From Diaporthe sp. PMI_573 (taxonomy: Eukaryota > Ascomycota > Sordariomycetes > Diaporthales > Diaporthaceae), in NCBI GenBank assembly GCA_021399435.1, contig JAJTUP010000028.1, positions 682,001 through 746,000 on the forward strand: 64,000 nucleotides of DNA. Reading direction: 5' to 3'. Below, piece after piece: positions 31,932 through 41,516 of this stretch (positions are counted from its first letter, which is position 1; every line of letters starts with the position of its first letter). The translations under genes were made by a program, and so were the position numbers. Below the pieces are notes generated by a model. The model did not search any database. It was not told the origin of the DNA and saw only the letters and a program-made list of their open reading frames with translations.

Positions 31932-32906
31932 ATGTCATTTACTGCCATCAATACTGCCAACCCATCCCCACGTTCCCTCTCAAAGTCCACCACCCCACAG
32001 AGCCAGGACGACGGCTTCAGCGGCGTCACATACCCGGTCCTGGGCGAGATCTACCAGGCCTACTACAAAGACGCAAAGTACGATGGATGGTGGATGTGCA
32101 CCCCGCTCCCCTGGGATGCCTGGGAACGCCAGATCGGCATTAACTTTACCTTCAAAAAGGCGAACCTGTGGAGAGACCTGCCAGAGGAACAATACACGGT
32201 GGACCGAGTGCGCGTCCAGCCCGGGACCCGCAGGACCAAGAAGGTCATCGCGGGCTGGAAGGGCGACTTCAGGGCGGGCGGACCCAAGGTCAGGGAGCGC
32301 GTCTTCCCCATGCTGTTGTTCGAGGACGTCGAAGGCGAGCCGGGCAACTTCAAGTTTCCGGCCTCGCCCGAGAAGTCCTACACCTTCCCCAAGAGTGCGC
32401 TTAAGGCCCTGCCGACCGAGTGGATTTCCGCGGTAAACCTGAGGCTGCCTGGTGTTTACGTCCGCCGCCCTGTTGGGGGGCGTGACACGGCTGAGCGGTT
32501 CAGGGAGAGGTTCCGGGCTCGGGAGGCCCTTCGGAATAAGAAGCAGCCGGGGACTCCCAAGAAGTCCAGACCTGTCAGTCCATCTAGTTCTGCGGTAGCA
32601 AGTTCTCCCATAATGACCAGCTCTGCCGCGGAGGCCAGTTCTCCTGTGCTGGCCAGTTCACTTGTGAAGGAGGCTTCTAGAGAGGACGCCTCCAGGGAGG
32701 ATACCGAGATGGCCGATGCGGAATCGCTGTCTGGCGCTACTGCCGTCGAGGGCGACACCGCGGGTCAGCCGGATGTTTTGGACCCTGCGAAGAGTCTTGC
32801 AGTCGTGAAGACGCCTCCGAACACAAAGACTCCCTCGGCCGCGGCGACTCCTCAGACCGGGAGGGAAAAGCAGTGGAGGGCTGTGGTCTTGGGCGTGTAT
32901 TCGTGA
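31932..32906 (+). CDS. Conserved unknown protein with W-rich core
   Basis: From the ATG at 31932 the frame gives 324 residues (the frame is open further upstream without an ATG). After a Ser/Pro-rich start it has a compact conserved core: YPVLGEIYQAYY, GWWMCTPLPWDAW, then RVRVQPGTRR, GWKGDFRAGG, RVFPMLLFED, GEPGNFKF, KSYTFPKSALKALPTEW, NLRLPG and AERFRERF. The dense Trp/Tyr at the start would be compatible with a small beta-barrel reader such as a Tudor- or PWWP-like fold, but that is inference from composition. The tail is Ser/Ala/Glu-rich and disordered (repeated SSPV, EDAS). A truncated paralogue lies at 8120-8497. The window shows no intron. Likely a host gene rather than a transposon protein; function unknown. 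Confidence 0.6.
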   Translation: MSFTAINTANPSPRSLSKSTTPQSQDDGFSGVTYPVLGEIYQAYYKDAKYDGWWMCTPLPWDAWERQIGINFTFKKANLWRDLPEEQYTVDRVRVQPGTRRTKKVIAGWKGDFRAGGPKVRERVFPMLLFEDVEGEPGNFKFPASPEKSYTFPKSALKALPTEWISAVNLRLPGVYVRRPVGGRDTAERFRERFRAREALRNKKQPGTPKKSRPVSPSSSAVASSPIMTSSAAEASSPVLASSLVKEASREDASREDTEMADAESLSGATAVEGDTAGQPDVLDPAKSLAVVKTPPNTKTPSAAATPQTGREKQWRAVVLGVYS

Positions 32907-33463
32907 GCAGAAATGTCAAGAAGGAAAACGGCAAGGTGGAGGAGACCGAATCTTGGAAGATGGGCAGGCCATTGATGCGGATCCGCTCGGAACACTGAGG
33001 AAAAGCCAGCATTGATACAGATTGGAAGATTTGACTTTCACCGATGAGGTGAAGAAAGCAAGAGTGAGGTGGATTTGGAAGAGGAATTGCAGGGGTCTTC
33101 CTTTGGAGTCTCTGCACCTGGCTCATGAGTCGGGCCATGGTCTTGGTCTTCTAATATTACTTCAAAACAGGAGGAGAACCAAGAGAAGCTAAGCTAGGGA
33201 CAAAAGGCGCCTGGAGTCGGAATGGTTCAGGACAAACGGTCATTGATGAAGAAAAAGCAAAGAGAAGGGTTAGCTTAGAGATGCTTTTTGGTATTTGAGC
33301 TGCACGCAGCTAATTGAGACAGGCCCAACAGAAATGGCCTTCAAATAATCCTTTCCATGAAATGCCATTGTGCCCTTGGACTTTGACTGAACAATCTTCA
33401 TGTAAAGCAGTTGCAACAGTGTATGGTTCTTTTATCGAGAATATACACTGGTATTTAGGTGGT
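32907..33463. other. Spacer, nothing recognised
   Basis: No supported gene or terminal repeat between the conserved gene and the copia fragment that begins at about 33464. Confidence 0.35.
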
Positions 33464-34778
33464 GATCACGAGGCAAATCCGTCGAACTCCGAGGGAGATC
33501 CTTGAACGAGAAGGCGAAAGGATAGCACTGGACTTCCATGACTACGAAGAAGGGATCCAAGGATACACCTCGCAGTTACTACTCACATGCAGAGCCTCGG
33601 GATACATATGGGACTACTATCTGGAGAGCCGAGACAACAAAACGCTGCTCAGGGTCATCAAATCTTTCCTTGGGATGATGGAACTACAAAACAACACAAA
33701 AGTCAAGGTTATTGAATGCGATGGAGAGGTGTTCAGCCGCAGACGAGCTGTCAGAGACTATATTGAGTCAAAACACATCAAAATTAAGCCCTCAGCACCC
33801 AACACTCAAGCACAGAATGGGGGAGCAGAGCGCTCAGGGGGTGTGATCAAGGAGAAAATGCGAGTGATGCGAACAAGCTCAAAACTTCCAACCTCCCTTT
33901 GGCCAGAAATTGGACGAACAACCGTCTATCTCAACAATCGAACTCCGACCTATGGCCTTGACTGGCAGACACCCTATTTCCGATTTCACACTGCAACGGC
34001 AAGACGAATAGGTATCCCACGACCAGACCCTAGACCAAACCAAGCCCACTTGCGTGTTTTTGGCTGTAAAGCCTACGCTATGACTTCAGATGCACAGCTC
34101 AGAAAGAGAAGACATCAACGTCTTGAGCCACGTGCATGGATTGGCTACCTGATTGGGTACCAGTCATCAAACATCTACCGGATATGGATCCCAGCAACTG
34201 GGAAGATCATCAACACACGGGATGTGATTTTTGACGAACAACAAGTGTTTGATGGAAACTGGGAAGGCTTCAAAGATGAGCTTCTCACTACAGACCTTGA
34301 ACGACTCGCGGAGTGGACAGGAAAATATGCCCTCCCAGACAGAGACCAAATAATAGAGCCAGAAGGAGAAGATCTATTTGAAGATGACTCTTCTGAAGAT
34401 GAACATAGAGAGGAACCTGACATAGAAGGCATCCAGGAAGAAGAAGTAGAGGATGCAGAGGAAGAAAGGCCCGAGGCAGACCGACCAAACGGCGCCTACA
34501 CAGATGCCAAATTTACCCTGCTCCCTACACCTCCTCGATCACCGCCGTCAGCGCTCCTTGTGCACTCACTTCGAACCCAGTCTGACGATGAAGAAATACC
34601 GTCGGCTGATGAAGGCCCAGAGACAAAACCGTGGCAGGCCGCCTTTATGGCTGGCGCAAAAGCTGCTCCGATGGCCAAGACAGATGGAAAGATCCTCGAC
34701 AAAGCACGGATTGAGAGACGCTTGCGTCTGGGGATGAAGTTGCAGAGAAACTACCTCCCTGAGCCACCAAGATGGCAC
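33464..34778 (+). pseudogene. Copia integrase core and linker, truncated
   Basis: The frame carries the copia integrase catalytic core. The first Asp lies in ALDFHDYEEG, the second in VIECDGEVF and the Glu in NGGAERSGG. These are followed by the conserved TVYLNNRTP and LRVFGCKAY blocks, an acidic linker and the SPPSALLVHS...KPWQAAFMAGAK segment. It ends where the hAT element begins; the next copia codons resume at 37655. The zinc-binding HHCC region on the left and most of the RT on the right are missing. Function is lost through truncation rather than stops. Confidence 0.85.
34771..34778 (+). repeat. hAT target-site duplication, left copy
   Basis: GATGGCAC directly precedes the CAGTGTGGCTAAC terminus and recurs at 37655-37662 right after the opposite terminus. 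A perfect 8-base duplication is the hallmark of hAT insertion. Confidence 0.9.
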
Positions 34779-37654
34779 CAGTGTGGCTAACAAACCGACC
34801 GACCTAGACCGGCCCCTTCGGTCTGTCGGTTTGGGTTGGTCAAGGCTCCCGGTCGGTCGGTCTTGGTCTGTCTGGGTGCGCGGCCGGTCGGTCTAGGTCG
34901 GTCTGATAGCCCCATACCGAGGTTTTACCAGTGCAATTAAAATGATTTCCTGGCTGGTTACAGGATACAATGAAACCCTTTTTGCTCTTCTACGCAGGCA
35001 CTACTAACGTACTTAGACTACCAGCCCTCTCATTAGCCACTGTTTTTGAAGCTGATCGGCCTCGACTACCTCAGGTGCTAGCCGGTTGCGCTCGTCAGTG
35101 ATCATTTTCTTGGTCTTGCTAAACACCCTTTCGCATTCAGAACTCATGCCAGGAATTGAGAATAGATCTAGCGCCATTCGATACAAGACTGGATATTCCA
35201 ATTGATGTCGATTCCACCATTCAAGAGGGTTTGCAACGTCGAGATCATGCGCGTAAATTGGCCGTGTCTGAAATATGTCAAGCTCGCTAACTGCCTTGAC
35301 CTTCTTTCGCTGTCTATTCAAGGAGCGGATTGATCTTTTCCCAAATGAACTGTAGTCGTTAACGTCAGCTTCAATCTCATCGACTTCGCCTTCCAAAAGC
35401 CCCGCTTGAGCTTGAGCTTCAACTTCAGCCTGTCGGACGTAGTCGTCGAATAGGCTACCCACAGCGGACTGCATGTCGCTGTACCATTGCGGCCTATCCA
35501 TCGCGGTTTTCCAGTGTCGCTCAAAGTAGTCATACCCATATGATGGGTGAAGGGCTAGCGCTACTCGGTAGACAGGTGTACGGTCCGATTTGACGTAATA
35601 GTCTTCAAGCTTCGCCCATCCGCAGTCGATTCCCGACTTAAAATGGGAGGGCTCCTCGAACTGAGTTTCCTCCGCGGCCTGCTTGAATTTGACAAACAGG
35701 TAGTCCATTGTCTTGAGGGTCTCCCACACTGCACCATGCCCGCCCTCTGCGCCCGGTTTGTTGGCGTTGCCCTCCATAGTCTTCGTAAGGATGTAGAACG
35801 GCTTTAGGAAATCGTGGAAGCGCTCTAATTCAACCCAGTCCGCAGCGTTGAGGAAGTCCTTCGTTAGGTCACGGTGGACCGGGTCATATTTCGGTTTTTG
35901 CCAGCGGGATTGATAGAGCTCGATAGCGCTGCGCAGCTCGAGTGCTAGGATAAGTCAATCCGGAGTCAGCAAATGTCCAACACAGGTGGCAAGGGCAGAC
36001 TGGCATACCACGTGTGATCATACTGTAAATTGAGTTCCAGCGTGTCTTGCCATCAACAACGATCTCCAATGTAAATATGGCATCGTCCCCTGCGAGCTCG
36101 GTCTGGAAACGCCGAAGCGCCTGTCGTCTCTGATCCGTCCGGCGGATGTAGGTGGCAAGGTTGTGGAGTCTGCCAATGGCCCCTTTCTTGGCCCAAATGT
36201 CAAAACTGAATTCATCCGTAGCCCCACGAAGCTCCGTCTCGAATTTGCTAACGTTTGAGCCGAAGATGACGGCCCGGACAACCAGGTTGATAATGTGGCC
36301 GATGCAACGTAAGCGGCGTCGGCCAACGTCCATTGGGAACCATCTCACGAGCGTCTCCAGGCAGGTATCGTTGCTCTCAGCGTTATCAAGCATGAAGTAG
36401 CCAAGCTTGGAGCCCATTTCGTATTGGTCGATTACTCCCTTCACATAAGGGGCAATATTCTCACCGGAGTGTGGACCGACTAGGCGCGGCAGCCCAAGAA
36501 GGACATCACGCTTTTCGCCGTTGCTGTCAACGAAGTGGCCGACGATTCCGACGTAGTCGAACCCGTTAGAAGCAGTCCATAGATCGAAGCTTAGGTGAAC
36601 TGAGCTCCTCGCGTTCTTGACGAGATTGACAACGATTTGCCGTCGGGATTCAAAGGTTTGGCGGATCCATGAACAAACTGTGGTGTGATGTTCCGGAAGT
36701 AGCTGACTTGCAAGCTCCCCACCATTCGCTATCAGCCACCGAAGGCGCTCGCTGGATGCCTGTCGGAAGGTGACATCTTCGATTATGATCCAGTCCACGA
36801 AGCGAGCTTTCCATGTTCCTTCGTCAAAATGGGAAGCAAGCTGCAGGCCTAGGCTGGCCTGCCGCGACAATAGACGGGATATCGAGGAGCCAGACGTCGC
36901 CGCCAACGTAAACGGAGTCGCCAAGCCGGGACCACTCTCCCCTGCCTCCGTGATTTGGTGCTGACGGAGCAGGTGCCTCGCGGCATGAGACGTCCCGGAT
37001 GAGACGTATAGAGCTGTCGAATAGCTCTTCTTCACATGACAGATCCTGCAAAGCCAGTAACGTACCCCGTGATGCTCCAAATTGGCGCCATGTCGGTATA
37101 TCCACGACTCTTTGATCTTGGTGCCGATGACCCGCCTGTGACGGGGCCTCTTTTTGGCGCCCATAAGTCGTTTGCCACCGTGCCAGATATTCTCCCAATC
37201 GATTTCAAATTCGCATGGTGATGCATCTGTCTCGTCAGTTGTAGCCTCGCATGAGGCGGGCGTGCCTTCAAAACCGTCATCAGCCGGGATGGGAGGTGGG
37301 CGAGATGGAAGAGATTGCGGTGTTGACGACACGTGGCTCGTAGTTCTGCCAGAAGACATGATAATGCAGCACGAATTGACAATGGCTCAGACAGATTGGC
37401 ATGACACGAAAATTCACTGAGGCAAACGTGTCGTGTCACGCAGACGCGTCGTGTCATTGAACTTAAAGTGAAGGTAAGCTGGAGCTGACCAATGGCAGCC
37501 CTAGAAACCATCCCAACCCAGACCAACCCGGACCACCCAATCCGACCGGCAGCTCTGGTCTGTCGGCCTGATGAGATTTGCCGGTCGGTCGGTCTGCGGT
37601 TTGAAGATGGTCTGTCAGACGGTCTGTCAGACGGTCGGTCTGTTAGCCACACTG
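34779..37654 (-). mobile_element. Apparently intact hAT element
   Basis: The termini CAGTGTGGCTAACA(A/G)ACCGACC are matched inverted repeats, and the 8-base duplication GATGGCAC is perfect. The subterminal zones are packed with GGTCGGTC/GACCGACC words (about 34795-34905 and 37565-37650). A single transposase gene with one intron fills the interior on the minus strand without stops. Length is 2876 bases. Insertion into a copia fragment shows it arrived after that fragment. Confidence 0.9.
35013..37359 (-). CDS. hAT transposase, full length, two exons
   Basis: Exon 1 is 37359-36009 and exon 2 is 35944-35013, with a 64-base GTATGC...CTAG intron at phase 1. The joined length of 2283 bases gives 760 residues with no stop. 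The N-terminus has a BED-type zinc finger with C104-x2-C107 and H129-x4-H134 (YWLCRICH ... ARHLLRQH). The catalytic region follows with SVHLSFDLWTASN, YFMLDNAESND and RCIGHIINLVVRAV. The C-terminal hATC dimerisation domain contains NPLEWWNRH, MALDLFSIPGMSSECERVFSK and KMITDERNRL. This is the standard domain order and length for fungal hAT transposases, which act in the nucleus by cut-and-paste. It is the best candidate in the window for an active transposase. Confidence 0.9.
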
Positions 37655-37958
37655 GATGGCACAAAGATCTTGAGAATCACCCTCTTGGACACATGTTTAG
37701 ACAAGCAGAAGCTGATCACCTACAGAGCCATACCGAGATGAAATCGTGGACCGAGGTCGAGAAGAGAGACTACCGCGCAGCAGGAAAGCAAATCCTCGAC
37801 TGTATGTGGGTGTACGTCTACAAGTTCAACAAGCATGGCATACTTCAGAAGTGCAAGGCACGACTTGTTGTAAGAGGAGATCAACAAGCACGAGGACAAA
37901 CACAAGACACCTACGCGGCTACTCTTGCCGGAAGATCGTTTCGCACACTTATCGCCAT
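37655..37958 (+). pseudogene. Copia RT start, right part of split fragment
   Basis: After the second GATGGCAC the copia frame resumes with KDLENHPLGHMFRQAEADH, the CMWVYVYKFNKHGILQKCK block and LVVRGDQQARG, and ends in RSFRTLIAM. It is the beginning of the reverse transcriptase. The catalytic YVDD region and everything after are gone. Confidence 0.8.
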
Positions 37959-38756
37959 GTCGCTGAACAACACCGTTTGAATGGATGGAAAGTGGGACAG
38001 CCATATTTCGAGGACCAATCATCCGGGAGGCTTGGCCCACCCAGATATCCTGCAACGCGTACTTCAGACCCTCGACCATCGAATCTTCAAGAGCCGCAAA
38101 TTGAAAAATTACCCTTGACATAGCTTTCAACCTGGTCAATGTCAGGCCATGTTTGTCTCCTTTGTATGTTGGGCTACATTATCTGCTGGGCACTCAATTG
38201 AAATACAACTATTAGAACCCGGAGCTTTGCCACAATACCGGGTCGTGGCCAAACAGGATGACGCCAATTGAGGAGCTTGGCTATCTGTTGATCTAACTGC
38301 CGGACGCGCCTGGATCGGAAACGGAACCCAACCAGATCACACTGGATGAGGCATTCGAAGGCCGCAACATCCTAGACAACATCGCAAGCCTCAGACTCGA
38401 CATCACCCCTGTCTTGGTAATTACCTCTTGGGGAGCAATTCCTCGAAACATTGTGAAAGATTCAATGTCCATCAGGACCGATGAATCATCTTTGTTCCAG
38501 GACTTACTTACCGTTGTGGTCTCGGAAACTCTTGGTAAGGCTACGGGAATATCGCCCGCCTTTCGCCCGCCGAGTAATGCCCACCACGGCAAAGTCGGTC
38601 TTACTCGAAGGGGAATTACCGCTGAGAAAATCAACCCTCGTCAGGAATTCCGAGTAGGACTAACCAGGCATAAGTGTCTTTGCAATGTTGCAGCCTACCT
38701 GATGCAAATAAATGCCCGTGTATATTATCGAATTGAGAAGTGCTTCATTGTTCCGA
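37959..38756. other. Unassigned stretch between copia and P450 fragments
   Basis: Several medium-length frames exist on both strands, but none shows a motif I can name. The region is probably decayed host or repeat sequence. Confidence 0.35.
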
Positions 38757-39104
38757 CTACGTCCTCCTCGAAGGTACTCGTTTGTCAAAAGCATGTGACC
38801 CAAATGGAAATGTACGGTGCTGTGACCCAACTTTCGCCGCAGCAGCGGGGTCCGACAGCGTCATATCCAGGATTGTTAATATCATAGCCACAGAGCCAAG
38901 GATTGTATGTTTTGCAAGGCTCTCTCCGGGGCATCTCGAGGCCCCTCCGCCAAACGGGAACCAGTTTTCAGCCAGTCCCGACTTGACCAGGGCCTTCTTA
39001 CGATCACCGAGGAACCTTTCCGCCCAGAACGCTTCGACTGGATACTTTGTTATCTCCCCAGGTACATTACTGGCGTTCCAAAACAAAGTATTAAAGCTTC
39101 CGAG
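38757..39104 (-). pseudogene. Cytochrome P450 C-terminal fragment
   Basis: On the minus strand the frame contains a fungal P450 C-terminal part: FNTLFWNASNVPGEITKYP, FWAERFL, and the haem-ligand signature FGGGASRCPG (Cys codon near 38931). It continues with GSQHRTFPFGSHAFDK toward the end. The I-helix, K-helix ExxR and the first three-quarters of the enzyme are absent, and the frame joins unrelated sequence above about 39104. This is a remnant of a host oxidoreductase gene, not a functional enzyme. Confidence 0.65.
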
Positions 39105-39118
39105 CCAGTTGGAGAACA

Positions 39119-39568
39119 TTACTGGTGTGTTCTCTTTGATCTTACTCTTGACTCCTTGTTATTGCCATCGTTCTGGCTGGCGGTTGATCTAAGTTCCCAA
39201 TCTAAATACTCCTGTTTCATAACATTGTTAATCTCATTGCTGAGATGTGAATCGGCAGGATTTTCCTGACGTTCCTGACTTGGCTCCCACAAATCATAGC
39301 TGTTCTTGCCATGGTCAGGTTGGTGTAGCAGAAGAGGAGCTGTCGCGACCTCAGAAAGCCAATCATGAATTGGATTGAAATCTGACCCAGGATTGCTTGC
39401 GTGTTCTGCACCAGAGGTCGGAGAAGATATGTCTCGAAAGGGAACGAGAGCGTCGCGTGCTGTATCTTGCAATTTCCTCCTTTCCTTGCAGTCGGTGCAA
39501 CCGCACTGATTGATCTCGTTGCAGTCGCTGCAGTGGCTTGTGTCCTGATCCTCATCATGGCGGATCAT
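39119..39568 (-). CDS. Small Cys-rich hypothetical protein
   Basis: A minus-strand frame of 149 residues starts at an ATG (39568). Its N-terminus carries CSDCNEINQCGCTDC (spacing C-x2-C-x5-C-x-C-x2-C), a compact cysteine cluster that could bind zinc. The rest is hydrophilic, with no known domain. It directly abuts the P450 remnant, so its real extent is unclear and it may be a broken gene. Confidence 0.3.
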   Translation of the reverse strand: MIRHDEDQDTSHCSDCNEINQCGCTDCKERRKLQDTARDALVPFRDISSPTSGAEHASNPGSDFNPIHDWLSEVATAPLLLHQPDHGKNSYDLWEPSQERQENPADSHLSNEINNVMKQEYLDWELRSTASQNDGNNKESRVRSKRTHQ

Positions 39569-39730
39569 AGCCTTGACCTATCAGAATACAACTAATAAAT
39601 ATGAGAAACAGGCTTGGTACAAAGCAAACACAAACAAGTATTATAAGGCTTTATCACGTTTTAATAATAGACGAGACTATACATTTTGTCCAGCGATTCC
39701 AGACCGTATTTATATAATACTGTAGCTGCG

Positions 39731-40280
39731 GACAGGCAGAACCAGAAAGAGTCTGCTTACTTATTGGGCACGAAAACCACCAGCTTAAGTTCTACCTTAA
39801 GTTCCGGTACTAAGGTTAATGAGAAACATACAGGTCCTTATGTATTCCTGTTGTATTTTTGTCTTGCTTCATTTAGTGTGATGTTTGGAAACTACGAGGT
39901 ATCTTCAAGTATATGTATCATCAATTCCACCATCGGAAAATGGCTGTTTTCGTCCTTTCTTGGTTGGCTTGGTACTTTTGGAAATCGTCGTATATTTCCT
40001 GAAAGATTACCCAAGTACTGGTCGTTAGAAAGCGTCCATCTGCGGCTGACCTCTTCACCTGCCGTTCTTTCCTGCCACGAGTCCCAGTTCTTGTCGGTCA
40101 TATTGCAGAGTCTCGAATATTTACCTCCTTGTTCCCGCTTTTCGAGCCTGCGCAGCCATTCCTGTTTCGCTTCTGGGCTCGTAATAGCCCTCCTTTGCGA
40201 GCTGCGTCGGATATATGCCAAGTTCTTCTGCCTGCCACGTTAAAGTACAATACTCAAGCCATCGCCTGGCTACTGGACGC
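39731..40280 (-). repeat. Right arm of 34-kb-spaced inverted repeat
   Basis: It is the reverse-complement partner of 5469-6014, 4 bases longer because of one gap near the ATGATA(CATA)TACTTG site. It preserves the same frame of about 110 residues on the minus strand (SRLCNMTDKNWDSW...). A second minus-strand frame at 40384-40121 overlaps it. Confidence 0.75.
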
Positions 40281-40483
40281 ATTTTACACTCGTCTGGGAC
40301 AGGCCGTGGACCTCTTTCGCCCGCAAACCTGCGGCGACGGAGCTTAGTAGAATCCGTCTCGATATTGGTGGATGGACGGGGCAATTTGGGAAGCGGTGCC
40401 CGGGACGTGACGAGACGCGTCGCCCTGCCTGGGACGACGGAACATGTACTTTGCGGATTCCCGTGGGTTAGTGGTTAGCAAGC

Positions 40484-40815
40484 CAGCTTGAAGGCCATTC
40501 TCCAAGTGTCCAACGTCCTATTCTCGGCGGTTGAAGCGTGCTTACTGGGCGTGGCACGAGGTGATTGAGGTTGGTCGGGTTAGTATGTTTGTTCAGGGGG
40601 TTCCGTTCTGTGATTGGTCGGCATCTAGGCGACCCGTAGCGGTTGCAAACCGTATCGTTGCGCGCACTGCGTCCATGTTCGGGGTCCAGCTCTTATCGTC
40701 TGATGGCGACTTTCCTCCCAGGAAGAAAGAGAGGTTGCTTCGGTGGGTTTCTGTACATTGGAGCATCTCTGCTCGGTGCCTTGTCCATTGTGTGCATCGG
40801 AAAAGGAAGTGTTCT
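40484..40815 (-). mobile_element. LINE (Tad-like) 3' relic
   Basis: The sequence is collinear with the 3' part of the LINE at the right edge. Shared landmarks are GCTTGAAGGCCA(A)TT(C)TCCAAGTGT..., the region coding for the end of the RNase H-like/C-terminal zinc knuckle (CCCAGGAAG near 40720; compare 63475), and the stop-side sequence. It is strongly diverged and has no open frame on the minus strand, so it is an old copy. Confidence 0.6.
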
Positions 40816-40947
40816 ATATTGGCTTGTTAAGCTATAATTCAAATAAAAATGTCGATATTATCTGTTCAACTTTCTACTTCCTATATTGTACTGTGATACA
40901 AAGTCGCTTTCTCCACTTATACAGACCTCAAGGCTAATTTAGACAAG

Positions 40948-41095
40948 GAGACAAAGTCGGTGTAATCACGTTAATTATTTGTATGGCGAACCCATAGTAT
41001 TTTTTAATTCAGGCACAGGGGCCAGCACGATTAGTCAGAAAAAGGTACGCGGCATCCGATTTAGGGTACGCGAATATCCCGCATTCTATAATTAA
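40948..41095 (+). repeat. Dispersed repeat, copy B
   Basis: It is collinear with 7798-7965: GTGTAATCACG, AATTATTTGTATGGCGAA, a GC-rich middle, GCGGCATCCGATTTAGGG and CGCGAATATCCCGCATTC. Class unknown; possibly part of a solo LTR or MITE. Confidence 0.5.
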
Positions 41096-41516
41096 CGTTT
41101 AGTTCCGACTTTCTTATTTCTTTTTATTCTTTTTTATAAACGGGGGGGGGGGGCGACCATACGTTGATGCAAATGAAACAAGGTCTTGCTATAATGTTTC
41201 ATTCCTTAATTACTGATTCTGAATTGAATTTTGAAAAAGGGGCCGGATGGTATAGTACTGTACCGACCCCCAAACTGCTCTCCACTTTGTAGAAGTGCTT
41301 ATTGTGACGCAAAAGCGGAACCGCTATTGCAGCGCAATAGCGTAGTCCTTATATCGTGACACTTATACCTCCGTATTCCCTCGATACCAGGTGTGCCAAA
41401 AGTTCATGTCTTGCTTGCCGTAGCATGCCTTTGTGGTTTGCTATGGCATGTGGTAATCCCAGACGTGCGAACGTATTCGAGTGGTACTGCCATTGTCGCC
41501 GCCTGTATTTGGTTAC
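41096..41516. other. Spacer with homopolymer G run
   Basis: A run of about 13 G at 41142-41154 stands out. No coding signal or other repeat was identified. Confidence 0.35.

Larger units (their letters stand above)
33464..37958 (+). mobile_element. Copia internal fragment split by a hAT insertion
   Basis: The two pieces 33464-34778 and 37655-37958 are one copia sequence, interrupted by the hAT element and its 8-base duplication GATGGCAC. It has no LTR, gag, protease or polypurine tract. Both outer breaks are abrupt relative to the full copia at 58.0-63.1 kb: the left starts at GATCACGAGGCAAATCC and the right stops inside RTLIA. The sequence is close to that element and free of stop codons inside the retained part. 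Confidence 0.85.

Noticed and set aside
38293..38887. Frames next to the P450 fragment as part of it
   Set aside because: No ExxR or I-helix motif appears in any frame; only the C-terminal part is credible.
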